Assembly: GCF_001558695.1 (NCBI RefSeq)
Contig: NZ_LNTU01000037.1
Span: 415,138 to 479,137, forward strand
Reading direction: 5' to 3'
Length of the DNA stretch: 64,000 nt
Source of the DNA: Paramesorhizobium deserti
GTDB taxonomy: Bacteria > Pseudomonadota > Alphaproteobacteria > Rhizobiales > Rhizobiaceae
In this document: positions 8,325-16,649 of the stretch, in pieces
Position numbering within the stretch: position 1 is the first letter of the stretch
Layout of the letters: each line of letters starts with the position of its first letter
Notes under the pieces: model-generated
Told to the model about the DNA's origin: nothing
The model's input: the letters and a program-made list of their open reading frames with translations, nothing else
Database searches by the model: none
Program-made: the position numbers and the translations under genes

Positions 8325-8783
8325 TCAAAGCGGGAGGGCGAAGGTCTGCTTGACGATCTCGCTCGGCACATCCGTCTTGACGTTCTGGATACCGTTCTTG
8401 CGGGTGAGATGCGTGGCCTGGAAGCGCCTGTAATCATCGAGATCAGCCACCACCACACGCAGCAGGGCGTCGCTTTCGCCAAGCATGATGTAGCACTCGA
8501 CGATTTCGGGAAGCCGCCGCATGGCGGCGATGAAATGGTCGATCGTCTCGGCGTCCTGCGCCGTGAGCCAGACGCGCGCGAACATCGACAGCCGCAATCC
8601 GACCTTCGCCTGATCGACCACGGCAACGTAGCGGCTGATGATACCCGCATCCTCCAGGAGCTTGACCCGGCGCAGACAGGGAGACGGCGAAAGCCCTACT
8701 CTTCTCGCGAGCTCGATATTCTGCAGCCGCCCGTTCTGCTGCAGTTCGCGCAGGATACGTTTGTCGATTTCATCCAGGACCAT
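8325..8783 (-). CDS. Lrp/AsnC family transcriptional regulator
   Basis: A 152-residue Lrp/AsnC regulator. The N-terminal helix-turn-helix spans LDEIDKRILRELQQNGRLQNIELARRVGLSPSPCLRR (residues 3-40; key helix LSPSPCLRRV). The RAM ligand-binding domain follows, with VECYIMLGESDALLRVVVADLDDY. It is divergent from the LysE exporter gene at 8918, a common pairing in which the Lrp protein senses an amino acid and switches on its exporter. The two genes share a gap of about 130 bp that holds a pair of inverted half-sites. Confidence 0.93.
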   Translation of the reverse strand: MVLDEIDKRILRELQQNGRLQNIELARRVGLSPSPCLRRVKLLEDAGIISRYVAVVDQAKVGLRLSMFARVWLTAQDAETIDHFIAAMRRLPEIVECYIMLGESDALLRVVVADLDDYRRFQATHLTRKNGIQNVKTDVPSEIVKQTFALPL

Positions 8784-8784
8784 T

Positions 8785-8844
8785 GGAATATATCAGCCTA
8801 TTAGCGCCCGATTGGAAAATTCTGTGCTAAATTTTGATATATCC
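8785..8844. promoter_or_regulatory. Candidate Lrp binding region (inverted half-sites)
   Basis: GGAATATATCA at 8785-8795 and TGATATATCC at 8835-8844 are inverted copies differing by one inserted base. They are separated by 39 bp (about 50 bp start to start) and lie between the divergent Lrp and LysE genes. Lrp proteins often bind several phased, AT-rich half-sites and wrap the DNA. This is inferred from position and symmetry only. Confidence 0.45.
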
Positions 8845-8917
8845 TTGGTATCTTGGCAACCCGGTTGCCTCATCATCCCGCTAGTCTCTCCATAAGAGCG
8901 AAATGGAGAGATGGCCG

Positions 8918-9526
8918 ATGGAATGGGAGTGGATAGCGGCGGTAACGGGCTTTGCGCTGGCGATGGCCGGCACACCTGGGCCGAACAATACCATGGTCAC
9001 CGCGTCGGGAGCAAACCACGGCTTTCGGCGGACGCTGCCATTCTTATCGGGGATAGCGATCGGGGTAGCGATCATCATGCTGGTCGTTGCGGGCGTCGGC
9101 TCCTCTCTGGTATCCGCGCCCGGTATCCGCACCGTCATGAAGTGGGCGGGGCTCCTCTATCTTCTCTGGCTTGCCTGGCGGATCGGCGGCGCTCGGCCGA
9201 AAGCGGAAGGTGCCGCGCAGCTCGAAACCACGCCTCTTACCCTGATGCAGGGCGCACTGTTCCAGCTGGTCAATCCAAAACTATGGGCCATGGTCGCCGG
9301 GACCGTGGCCACCTATGGCGGCACGGCGGAAAGTATCGGCCCCTTTGCCATTGCCATCACCTTTGCGATCATCTTCGGCGTCGCCACTTTGGCGAGCACC
9401 GTCGCCTGGACATTGGTGGGCGTCGGCGCCGGACGCTTCATCAAGAGCGACCGCGCCATGCGCCTCTTCAACTGGACGATGGCTGCACTGCTCGTCCTGT
9501 CGCTGATCCCTGTTCTGGTTGAATAA
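8918..9526 (+). CDS. LysE family amino-acid exporter
   Basis: A membrane protein of about 202 residues in the LysE/RhtB family. The start opens EWEWIAAVTGFALAMAGTPGPNNTMVTASGANHG; its key motif is GTPGPNN in the first membrane region. Several hydrophobic segments follow, including LPFLSGIAIGVAIIMLVVAG. It should export an amino acid or analogue from the cytoplasm. I prefer ATG 8918 over ATG 8903 because GGAGAG lies 7 nt upstream of it; 8903 would add five residues. It is controlled in all likelihood by the divergent Lrp regulator and ends 8 nt from the convergent SulP gene. Confidence 0.9.
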   Translation: MEWEWIAAVTGFALAMAGTPGPNNTMVTASGANHGFRRTLPFLSGIAIGVAIIMLVVAGVGSSLVSAPGIRTVMKWAGLLYLLWLAWRIGGARPKAEGAAQLETTPLTLMQGALFQLVNPKLWAMVAGTVATYGGTAESIGPFAIAITFAIIFGVATLASTVAWTLVGVGAGRFIKSDRAMRLFNWTMAALLVLSLIPVLVE

Positions 9527-9534
9527 GAGATTGC

Positions 9535-11262
9535 CTATGCCGGCAACGGCTCCGCCGTCGGTTCGGAAGGTTTCACCTTACTTCGGGCCGCGGCAAGAGC
9601 ATCGGCCAGCGTTCCGCGAAAACGCACGACGGGCGGCCTCACGCCATGGACCAGAAGCATGCGGCGGACTGGCCGCGTCGCCCCGGCGACATAGACCGCC
9701 GCGCCGTGCCGATGAGCCTTACGCACGAAACCCTGGATGGTGGCCGCTCCCGTCGAATCGAGGATCGGCACCGCCGAGAAATCGATGACATAGGCCTTGG
9801 GGTGCTCGCCCAGACGGTCGAGCGCCGCGCCGACGGCGGCCGCCGCGCCAAAGAAGAAGGCGCCGGAAATCCGGAAAACGGCGATATCCGGATCGGTCGC
9901 CAGATCCGCCTCATAGGGCTTGCGCTCGCCATTGGCGCTGTCAGCCTTGTCGTCCTCGGCAAGGGGACGGGCATTTTCCACCTCAACCGCCTGCGCCATG
10001 CGATGCAGGAAGAGCAGCGCGCTGATCGCAAAGCCGACGAGGATACCCTCGGTCAAATCACGGAAGGTGACCAGCAGGAAGGTGACGAGCAGCACGACGG
10101 CATCACCGGGCGAGGTGCGGACCAGCGTTGCGAACTCATGCTTCTCGGCCATGTTCCAGGCTACCACGGCGAGCACGCCGGCAAGAGCCGCCAGCGGAAT
10201 GTAGGAGGCGAGCGGTGCTGCGACGAGCATGAACAAAAGCAGGAAAACCGAATGCAGCATGCCGGAAACGGGGCCACGCGCACCGGAGCGGACATTGATG
10301 GCGGTTCGGGCGATGTTACCGGTCACGCAGAACCCGCCGAAGAGCGGCGACGCCACATTGGCAAGCCCCTGCGCCACCAGCTCGCAATTGGAACGGTGCC
10401 GGCGGCCGGTCATGGAGTCCGCGACGACGGCGGAAAGCAGGCTTTCGATACAGCCGAGCAGCGCGAAGGACAGGGCACTGGGGAACACCTCGATTACCTT
10501 GGCAAGCGACAGCGGTGGCAGATGCGGCATCGGAAGCGACTGCGGAATGCCGCCGAAACGGGTGCCGATGGTCTCGACCGGCAGACCGACCAGGGCGGTC
10601 GCGACAGCGGCAACCGCCACCGCGATGATGAAGGACGGCCAGTGCGGCCGGTAACGACGGATCGCGACGATGATGCCGATCGTGATGATCGCGACAAGGA
10701 TAGCCGATATGTTCGCCGTCGGCAGCGCATGGCCGATCGCCTCGAGCTTGGGCAGGAGCGGCCCCGGCTCATGCTCCAGCGTGAGGCCGAAAAGATCCCT
10801 GATCTGGCTGGCGAAGATGATGACCGCGATACCGGCGGTGAAGCCGACGGTCACGGGATAGGGAATATATTTGATGAAGGTCCCGAGCCGCAGGAGTCCG
10901 ATCGCCAAGAGGATCAACCCCGAGAGAAGCGTGGCGAGCAGAAGCCCGTCGACGCCGTGCTGCGCCACGGTCGCCGAGACAAGCACGATGAAGGCGCCGG
11001 CCGGGCCGCCGATCTGGAAGCGGCTGCCGCCTAGCGCCGAGACGATGAAACCGCCGATGATCGAGGTATAGAGTCCATGTTCCGGAGCGACGCCCGAGGC
11101 AATGGCGATCGCCATGGAGAGCGGCAGGGCGACGATCGCCACCGTCAGCCCCGATAAGGCGTCCGCCTTCAGATCCGACAGGCGATAACCTTCTCTCAAA
11201 AGGGTAACGAGCTTGGGCGTATAGAGCTCGGAGAAACTTGCCCTGACAGACCGGGTGGCCAT
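9535..11262 (-). CDS. SulP family inorganic anion transporter with STAS domain
   Basis: A 575-residue SulP (SLC26-type) transporter. Residues about 1-400 are the membrane domain with the signature DALSGLTVAIVALPLSMAIAIASG near the N-terminus and GRRHRSNCELVAQGLANV mid-protein. The C-terminal STAS domain (about 440-560) is marked by DIAVFRISGAFFFG and AYVIDFSAVPILDSTGA, and may regulate transport. Substrates in the family include sulfate, bicarbonate and dicarboxylates; the sequence does not choose among them. It lies 78 bp downstream of a small XRE regulator in the same direction, a likely regulatory pair. Confidence 0.92.
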   Translation of the reverse strand: MATRSVRASFSELYTPKLVTLLREGYRLSDLKADALSGLTVAIVALPLSMAIAIASGVAPEHGLYTSIIGGFIVSALGGSRFQIGGPAGAFIVLVSATVAQHGVDGLLLATLLSGLILLAIGLLRLGTFIKYIPYPVTVGFTAGIAVIIFASQIRDLFGLTLEHEPGPLLPKLEAIGHALPTANISAILVAIITIGIIVAIRRYRPHWPSFIIAVAVAAVATALVGLPVETIGTRFGGIPQSLPMPHLPPLSLAKVIEVFPSALSFALLGCIESLLSAVVADSMTGRRHRSNCELVAQGLANVASPLFGGFCVTGNIARTAINVRSGARGPVSGMLHSVFLLLFMLVAAPLASYIPLAALAGVLAVVAWNMAEKHEFATLVRTSPGDAVVLLVTFLLVTFRDLTEGILVGFAISALLFLHRMAQAVEVENARPLAEDDKADSANGERKPYEADLATDPDIAVFRISGAFFFGAAAAVGAALDRLGEHPKAYVIDFSAVPILDSTGAATIQGFVRKAHRHGAAVYVAGATRPVRRMLLVHGVRPPVVRFRGTLADALAAARSKVKPSEPTAEPLPA

Positions 11263-11340
11263 GACAATCCTTTCGCATAATAACGATACGGGCGGGATCG
11301 TCGGCCGGGTTGGGGTCGGCGCCGCTCTGCGGCTTCAAAA

Positions 11341-11604
11341 TCAGCGCTGTTCGTCCGGCGGCTGCTTGAGGCGAACGCCTCTCCCGCCACCACTGCTGAC
11401 AGCATTTTCGCCGATGAGCTCGATGCCTGCGCGGTCGAGCGCCTCGACGATCTTCGTCAGGGAGTCGATCACCCCGCGCACATTGCCCTGGCTTGCCTCC
11501 ATGCGCTGAATGGTCGGCACCGACACGCCGGCGAGTTCCGCAAGCTGTCGCTGGTCGATCCCCAGGAGCGCGCGGGCAGCACGCATCTGCGCGGCGGTGA
11601 TCAC
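11341..11604 (-). CDS. XRE family helix-turn-helix regulator
   Basis: An 87-residue protein that is almost entirely a Cro/CI-type HTH: AAQMRAARALLGIDQRQLAELAGVSVPTIQRMEAS (helix 3 core VSVPTIQRME), followed by a short helix VIDSLTKIVEALDRAGIELI. The likely start is GTG at 11604, with GGAGG about 6 nt upstream. Small stand-alone XRE proteins of this type often sit beside a SulP transporter in rhizobia. Two palindromes 36-74 bp upstream look like its own operators, suggesting autoregulation and control of the SulP gene. Confidence 0.9.
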   Translation of the reverse strand: MITAAQMRAARALLGIDQRQLAELAGVSVPTIQRMEASQGNVRGVIDSLTKIVEALDRAGIELIGENAVSSGGGRGVRLKQPPDEQR

Positions 11605-11639
11605 AAGACGCCTCCTTTGAAGCTTTAAAAGAGCGATAT

Positions 11640-11678
11640 CATCAATGCAGATTGATGTCTAGAACATCAGTACTGATG
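11640..11678. promoter_or_regulatory. Paired palindromic operators upstream of XRE/SulP
   Basis: Two perfect dyads lie 23 bp apart centre to centre. CATCAAT-GCAG-ATTGATG is at 11640-11657 and CATCAGTACTGATG is at 11665-11678. Both present the half-site CATCA(A/G)T. The repetition of one half-site in two adjacent palindromes just upstream of a small XRE gene is the pattern expected for autoregulatory operators. Binding is inferred. Confidence 0.62.
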
Positions 11679-11698
11679 GCTGCGCACAAATAGCATGA

Positions 11699-11725
11699 CG
11701 GGCTCCTCCATATGGGAGGAGCCCG
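11699..11725 (-). terminator. Strong hairpin, probable terminator of the TRAP/sugar-acid operon
   Basis: A perfect 11-bp GC-rich inverted repeat with a 5-nt loop (arms 11699-11709 and 11715-11725) begins 27 bp past the end of the cupin gene. There is no run of T residues after it on the minus strand, so it may act as a processing or stability hairpin, or as a weak intrinsic terminator. Its position between the operon end and the XRE promoter region supports a transcript-ending role. Confidence 0.6.
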
Positions 11726-11752
11726 CCGCTCAAACACCATGATGGGTTTCAG

Positions 11753-12241
11753 CTACCGCACGAACTGCTTGATGAAGTCCTCTCCGAGCCCAACCTTCCG
11801 GTAGTGCTCGATACACATGTCGATCTTGGTGAAAACGTCCTCGAAGCCGGTGTGATCGCCGTTTTCGTCGACATAGTACATGCAGCCGGAAATATTGAAG
11901 AAAGTGATCATCTCCTCGACATCGTCGGGCACGGTGAGCGTATGCGTTTCGCCCGGCGGCTCGAACACATAGGAACCTTCGGTCGCGATCCAGTCATGTT
12001 CGAGGTAACGCCATTTGCCCTTGATGACATAGCCGTGCACCGGACCGGGATGGCGATGCCGGCTGAGGATGCCCGAACGGCGCACCCGCAACAGGTTGCA
12101 CCAGCCGCCCTGGACCGTGTTGAGCATCAGCGGGCGGAACCAGACATTCGGCGCCTGCGGTACCCAGACGCGCTCATCCTCCGGCAGGGCTGTGGTGACG
12201 ATCTCGGGCGGCGAAAGGGGGTGGACGGAAACATAGGACAT
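11753..12241 (-). CDS. Cupin-domain protein (2,4'-dihydroxyacetophenone dioxygenase-like)
   Basis: A 162-residue single-cupin protein. Motif 1 is seen in LSRHRHPGPVHGYVIKGKW (metal-ligand histidines and the glycine turn) and motif 2 in YVFEPPGETHTL. Overall it resembles the 2,4'-dihydroxyacetophenone-dioxygenase family, whose members bind iron. In this operon it more likely acts on, or isomerises, an acidic sugar intermediate than on an aromatic. It is the last gene of the minus-strand sugar-acid operon, 18 bp after the SDR gene. Confidence 0.8.
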   Translation of the reverse strand: MSYVSVHPLSPPEIVTTALPEDERVWVPQAPNVWFRPLMLNTVQGGWCNLLRVRRSGILSRHRHPGPVHGYVIKGKWRYLEHDWIATEGSYVFEPPGETHTLTVPDDVEEMITFFNISGCMYYVDENGDHTGFEDVFTKIDMCIEHYRKVGLGEDFIKQFVR

Positions 12242-12259
12242 GATCTTCTCCTCGTTTGA

Positions 12260-12964
12260 TCAGGCGGCGGCATATCCGCCATCGACGGGCAGGATGACGC
12301 CGGTGACGAACCGTGCTGTTTCGGAACACAGAAAAACAACAGGGCCTGCCACGTCCTCCGGCGTTCCCCAGCGACGCATCGGCGTGCGCTGGATGATAGG
12401 GTCGGCACGCTCGGCATCCTCATAGAGCGGCCGCGTCAGCTCGGTAGCGATCCAGCCCGGCGCGATCGCGTTGACGCGGATGCCCTCACCCGCCCATGCG
12501 ACGGCGAGCGCCTTGGTCAGCTGCGCCACGCCGCCCTTGCTTGCGGTATAGGCGGGAACCGCAGGCCCACCGAAGAAGGAAAGCATCGAGGCGGTGTTGA
12601 CGACCGCACCCTTGCTGTCGGCAAGCAGAGGCCTCGCCGCCATGCAGACCCGCATCGTACCGGTGAGGTTCACATCGACGACTTGCGCAAAGGTCGCGGG
12701 ATCGAACTCGGCGCCGGCGCGTCTGATCAGCCCGGCGCAGTTGACCAGCGCATCCAGACGGTCGAACGAGGCAAGGAGCGCCTTGACCGCATCCTCGTCG
12801 CGCACGTCGAGAACTGAGCCGCTGAGGCCTGTCCGCTTCGGCATGGCTTCGATCTCGGCGGCGTCGACACCGGTAGCCGTGACCTCATAGCCGGCATCGC
12901 ACAGGGCCTGGGCCGCGGCCAATCCAATGCCGCGGCCCCCACCCGTCACCAGCGCTTTCTTCAT
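12260..12964 (-). CDS. SDR family NAD(P)-dependent oxidoreductase
   Basis: A 234-residue classical short-chain dehydrogenase. Visible are the cofactor motif TGGGRGIG (residues 7-14), NCAG (about 89-92), the catalytic serine in NTASMLSF and the catalytic YTASK. The C-terminal VTGVILPVDGGYA closes the fold. It should oxidise or reduce a hydroxyl of the imported sugar acid. Its start overlaps the stop of the kinase gene by 4 nt (ATGA), so the two are coupled. The family resembles gluconate 5-dehydrogenase and 2-deoxy-D-gluconate 3-dehydrogenase, but substrate cannot be read from sequence. Confidence 0.9.
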   Translation of the reverse strand: MKKALVTGGGRGIGLAAAQALCDAGYEVTATGVDAAEIEAMPKRTGLSGSVLDVRDEDAVKALLASFDRLDALVNCAGLIRRAGAEFDPATFAQVVDVNLTGTMRVCMAARPLLADSKGAVVNTASMLSFFGGPAVPAYTASKGGVAQLTKALAVAWAGEGIRVNAIAPGWIATELTRPLYEDAERADPIIQRTPMRRWGTPEDVAGPVVFLCSETARFVTGVILPVDGGYAAA

Positions 12965-13896
12965 TGATGAACCTCTTCCCCAAGAAACTGCAAGACCTCC
13001 GCCCGCCTCGGTATGGGTGCAACCGCGCCATAACCGCAGGTGGAAAGCGCCGCCGCCGCATTGGCATATCCGGCAGCCTCCAATGGGCCCTCGCCCAATA
13101 CGAGCATGGAAAGGAACGCTCCGTCAAACGTGTCGCCTGCGCCGGTGGCATCCACCGTTTCGACCGCGATGCCTTTGACCCGCCATCGCCCGTCGCCTGT
13201 CGCGACAAGAGCGCCTTCGGGTCCAAGCTTCAGCACGACCAATGGCACTCCGAGACGAAGATAAAAGTCCACAATGGCTTGCGGCTCGTCGAGCTCCGTC
13301 AGCACGGTCGCGTCTTCGAGGCTCGGGAAGATGACGTCGCAAAGCGGGATGGTAGCGTGGCTGATGGCACGGGCCCGGGCAAGCGGCCAGAGCTTGAGAC
13401 GCAGATTGGTGTCATAGGAAATCCTGACCCCATTGGCGCGCGCCTCCTCGATCGCCGCGAAGACGGCGTCGCAGGCCGTGGCGCTGATCGCTTGGCTGAT
13501 GCCCGATAAGTGGAGATATTTTGCCGAACCAATATAGTCCATCGGCAGCGCCGCTGGCGAAAGCCGGCTCGCCGCGGAACCAGCGCGCAGATAGCTGAAG
13601 ACATGGCCCTCGGGTCCGTGGCTCACGAAATAGACGCCCGTATGCGCTCCCCCGTCCCGGATGACGCGGCTTGCATCCACCTTTTCTTCGTGCCAGAGCT
13701 TCAAAAATTCATCGCCGAAGGCATCCGCCCCGAGCGCTGTGACATAGCCGACACTCGCGCCTTGTCTCGCCGCAGCAATGGCGGCATTCGACGTATCGCC
13801 GCCATGGCCCAGCCGGTAATGGGCGCCGTTTTCCTGCCCGCGGGTCTGATTGAATTCGATCAGCGGCTCGCCAAGCGCTATGATATCAAGTGTCAT
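12961..13896 (-). CDS. PfkB family sugar kinase (2-keto-3-deoxygluconate kinase-like)
   Basis: A 311-residue PfkB/ribokinase-fold kinase. The N-terminal IIALGEPLIEFNQ and GGDTSNAAIAAARQGASVGYVTALG form the sugar site. The C-terminal VDATGAGDTFDGAF carries the catalytic aspartate and anion hole. Among PfkB enzymes the opening and length resemble 2-keto-3-deoxygluconate (KDG) kinases. That suits an operon importing a sugar acid and producing KDG-like intermediates for aldol cleavage by the RraA-like protein encoded upstream. Assignment as KDG kinase is inference. Confidence 0.88.
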   Translation of the reverse strand: MTLDIIALGEPLIEFNQTRGQENGAHYRLGHGGDTSNAAIAAARQGASVGYVTALGADAFGDEFLKLWHEEKVDASRVIRDGGAHTGVYFVSHGPEGHVFSYLRAGSAASRLSPAALPMDYIGSAKYLHLSGISQAISATACDAVFAAIEEARANGVRISYDTNLRLKLWPLARARAISHATIPLCDVIFPSLEDATVLTELDEPQAIVDFYLRLGVPLVVLKLGPEGALVATGDGRWRVKGIAVETVDATGAGDTFDGAFLSMLVLGEGPLEAAGYANAAAALSTCGYGAVAPIPRRAEVLQFLGEEVHQ

Positions 13897-13904
13897 TATC
13901 GTCC

Positions 13905-14555
13905 TCAGATGCGTCCGTATTTCGCCAGGCCCTGACGCAGCGATCCGGCCTGGATGATCAGCCGGGCCTGTTCGAGCTCGCGCTGGTCGATCTCCTGGGC
14001 CATGGCAAGGACGGCTTCCGCGTGCAGGCGCGGCACGACGACGACGCCATCGATATCGCCGACGACGATGTCGCCGGGATGGACGATGACGCCGCCGATC
14101 CGGACCGGCTCATTGGCGCAATAGGTGCGGAACCGGCCAAGCGTGGTGCCAGGAGAAACGGAGCGCGAGAAAACCGGGAAATCGTAATCCCTGCGGATCT
14201 CGGCGATATCGCGTACGCCGCCGTCGAGGATCGCCCCCTCATGCTTGTTGGCGACCGCGCCGGCTGTCATCAGTCCGCCCCAAACGGCGACATTCTCCTC
14301 GCCGCCGACCGAGATGCAGATGACGCTGCCCGCCGGGCTTTCGTCGATCGCATCCAGCGCGTGTTGCGGCGGCACGAATTCGTCCGATGGCGCCTCCAAA
14401 ATGGTAACGGCCGGCCCGACGATCTTGCGATCGTTGATGCGTGGTTTGATGGCCTCGTCCATGAAACCACCCTTTCCGGTGATCTTGTCGACGGCATCGG
14501 CCACCGAGGCCGTCGCCACGCTCCGGAAGCCTGTGATCAATTCATCCAACGTCAT
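13905..14555 (-). CDS. RraA family protein (HMG/CHA aldolase-like)
   Basis: A 216-residue RraA-fold protein. The diagnostic run is WGGLMTAGAVANKHEGAILDG followed by VRDIAEI, holding the glycine-rich substrate loop and the Asp/Arg pair. This family includes 4-hydroxy-4-methyl-2-oxoglutarate/4-carboxy-4-hydroxy-2-oxoadipate aldolases, which cleave or decarboxylate acidic keto compounds, and the RNase E inhibitor RraA. The catabolic operon argues for the aldolase role: it could split a 2-keto acid to pyruvate plus an aldehyde. The older annotation 'dimethylmenaquinone methyltransferase' for this family is misleading. Confidence 0.87.
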   Translation of the reverse strand: MTLDELITGFRSVATASVADAVDKITGKGGFMDEAIKPRINDRKIVGPAVTILEAPSDEFVPPQHALDAIDESPAGSVICISVGGEENVAVWGGLMTAGAVANKHEGAILDGGVRDIAEIRRDYDFPVFSRSVSPGTTLGRFRTYCANEPVRIGGVIVHPGDIVVGDIDGVVVVPRLHAEAVLAMAQEIDQRELEQARLIIQAGSLRQGLAKYGRI

Positions 14556-14570
14556 TTCGACTTCTCCTGA

Positions 14571-15581
14571 TCAGGTGTTGTTAAGCGTTTCGGAAGGGAC
14601 GTCTTCCCATCGGTTGACCCAGTTTCTCGGCCTGTCACCCGCGAAGACGCGGGCGATTTCCTCGCTCGCCTTGCGGCGGAGATCCTGGACGGATTGCTCG
14701 GAATACCAGCCCGTATGGTCGCTCAGGACCACGTTCGAAAGCCCCAACAGCGGGTTGTCTCTCGCCGGCGGCTCCGTCTCGAATACATCGAGCCCCGCGC
14801 CGAATATCCGGCTTTCCGCCAGTGCCTCGTAGAGCGCCTGCGTATCGACAAGCCCGCCGCGCGACGTGTTGACGAGGATTGCCGTGGGCTTCATCAGATC
14901 GAGGCGTGCTTTGTTGATGATATGCCGGGTATCGTCGGTAAGCGGTGCGTGCAGCGATATCGCATCGCTTTCCCCGCACAACCGTTCGATGCTGCAGAGA
15001 TCCGCACCCTCCGGCGTGGATTTCAGGAAGGGGTCGTATATTAGCGTATTCTCATATCCAAGCGCCCTCGCCTTACGATGGAAGGCATGGCCGATCCGGC
15101 CGTATCCGACCAGCCCCAAGGTTCCGCCCCGCAGCCGGTACATCGGCTCGGCTCGCGCGATATTCCAGCCGCCATTGCGTACCGTCCGGTCCCGCGAAAC
15201 GATCCGGCGGGCGACGGCGAAGAGCAGTGCAAGCGCGTGGTCGCTCACTTCCTCGACCCCGTAATCTGGAACATTGGCGACGAAGATATGCCGCTCGGCC
15301 GCGGCCTTGCGGTCGACATTGTCAACGCCGACACCATAGCGCACGATTGCCCTGCATCCGGGCATCGCCGCAATGGCCTCGGCATCGACGGGGCTTTCAC
15401 GCACCAGGACGGCATCGGCACCGAGAACAGCGCGCCGGACCGCTTCCGGATTGCCATTGCACGGCCTTTCGATCACACGTGCACCGAAGGGCGCGAGAAC
15501 GGCCTCTTCTACTTCCGTCCCGCCATAGCCCTCATCGAGCACGATGACGAGGCGGGATCGTGTTTGCTGGTCTGACGTCAT
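14571..15581 (-). CDS. D-isomer-specific 2-hydroxyacid dehydrogenase (C-terminal-binding-protein-like)
   Basis: A 336-residue NAD(P)-dependent dehydrogenase. The Rossmann motif GLVGYGRIGHAFHRKARALG is at about residues 155-174. The catalytic arginine is in VNTSRGGLVD, the glutamate in DVFETEP and the histidine in LSDHTGWYSE. Family members interconvert D-2-hydroxyacids and 2-ketoacids such as phosphoglycerate or hydroxypyruvate. It is the first enzyme gene downstream of the TRAP genes in a minus-strand operon and probably oxidises the imported hydroxy acid. The start at 15581 lies 18 bp from the TRAP binding-protein stop. Confidence 0.9.
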   Translation of the reverse strand: MTSDQQTRSRLVIVLDEGYGGTEVEEAVLAPFGARVIERPCNGNPEAVRRAVLGADAVLVRESPVDAEAIAAMPGCRAIVRYGVGVDNVDRKAAAERHIFVANVPDYGVEEVSDHALALLFAVARRIVSRDRTVRNGGWNIARAEPMYRLRGGTLGLVGYGRIGHAFHRKARALGYENTLIYDPFLKSTPEGADLCSIERLCGESDAISLHAPLTDDTRHIINKARLDLMKPTAILVNTSRGGLVDTQALYEALAESRIFGAGLDVFETEPPARDNPLLGLSNVVLSDHTGWYSEQSVQDLRRKASEEIARVFAGDRPRNWVNRWEDVPSETLNNT

Positions 15582-15599
15582 GATGCGCGCCGTACCTGT

Positions 15600-16616
15600 T
15601 TATTGGGAATTGGCCTGGGCGCCGGCGGCAGCTTTCAGAAGCTTCGACACCCATTCGGCGCCGATCGACCCTTCGAGTTGCTTCTGGACGGCCGGCTGAG
15701 CAATATCGCGAAAGGCGGCGATTTCCTCGGCCGTCGGCACATAGACCTCCATGCCGGCCTCGGTCAGCACCTTCTGAGCCGAGAGATCCTGCGCCCTGGT
15801 CATGTCGCGATGGATGTCGCGCGCCTGAACCACGCAACTGTCGATCGCCTTTTTCTCGACATCGGTAAGGCCCTCATAGAAGGTATCGCCGATGAGATAG
15901 GCGTGCAGGCTATAGACGTGGCCGTCGAGCGTCGCATATTTCTGGCTCTGGTAGAGACTGGCCGCCATGATATTGGTGACGCCGTTTTCCTGCCCGTCGA
16001 CCGTGCCTTGCGCAAGGGCTGCCGGAAGCTCGGCCCAATCGATCGCCGACGCGCTCGCCCCCAGGCTTTCCACGAGGGAGATAAAGACGGGGGCCGGCTG
16101 CACGCGCATCTTGAGCCCCTTCATGTCTCCGGGCGTCTTGATCGGATGCTTGGAATTGGTGAAGTGCCGGATACCGTTATCGGCATAGGCGAGAAGGCGG
16201 ATGCCGGTTTCCTCCCGCATCGCATCGGCGAATTCCTTGCCGAACGCACCGTCGAGAACCTTGTAGGCTGTCTCGTGGTCGGGGAAGATATATGGCAGCG
16301 CGAACACGTCGAACGGGCGATAGACGCTCGATATGCCACCGTCGTGGACGACGGCCATTTCGAGGGTTCCCAAGCGCAATCCCTCAAGCGCCGTGGTGGC
16401 GTTGCCGAGCTGGCCGGCAGGAAAGATCTGGACATCGATCGAACCATCGGTGGTATCCTCGACGCATTTCTCGAAGGCCAGGGCCGCGGCATGCTTTGGC
16501 TGGTCGGGACGACCCGGCTGATAATGCGTGTATTTCAGCACCTTGGTTTCGGCAGCGGCCATGCTCGTTCCGAGCGTGACCAATGCGGTCGTCAGCAGCA
16601 TGAGTTTCCTAAACAT
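15600..16616 (-). CDS. dctP: TRAP transporter substrate-binding protein DctP
   Basis: A 338-residue periplasmic binding protein with a signal peptide (residues 1-22, ending SMAAAETK). It has DctP-family motifs: DVFALPYIFPDHETAYKVLDG, then LKMRVQPAPVFISLVESLGA with the arginine that salt-bridges the ligand carboxylate, and WAELPAALAQGTVDGQENGV. It delivers a carboxylated ligand to DctQM. It is the third TRAP gene of the operon, 33 bp after DctM. Ligand identity is inferred from the sugar-acid enzymes downstream. Confidence 0.94.
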   Translation of the reverse strand: MFRKLMLLTTALVTLGTSMAAAETKVLKYTHYQPGRPDQPKHAAALAFEKCVEDTTDGSIDVQIFPAGQLGNATTALEGLRLGTLEMAVVHDGGISSVYRPFDVFALPYIFPDHETAYKVLDGAFGKEFADAMREETGIRLLAYADNGIRHFTNSKHPIKTPGDMKGLKMRVQPAPVFISLVESLGASASAIDWAELPAALAQGTVDGQENGVTNIMAASLYQSQKYATLDGHVYSLHAYLIGDTFYEGLTDVEKKAIDSCVVQARDIHRDMTRAQDLSAQKVLTEAGMEVYVPTAEEIAAFRDIAQPAVQKQLEGSIGAEWVSKLLKAAAGAQANSQ

Positions 16617-16649
16617 CTCTCTATCCTCCTGTTTGAGAGCGAACCCTTT

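Noticed and set aside
9646..11034. 462-residue plus-strand open frame
   Set aside because: Antisense shadow of the SulP gene, low-complexity and charged, no recognised motif.
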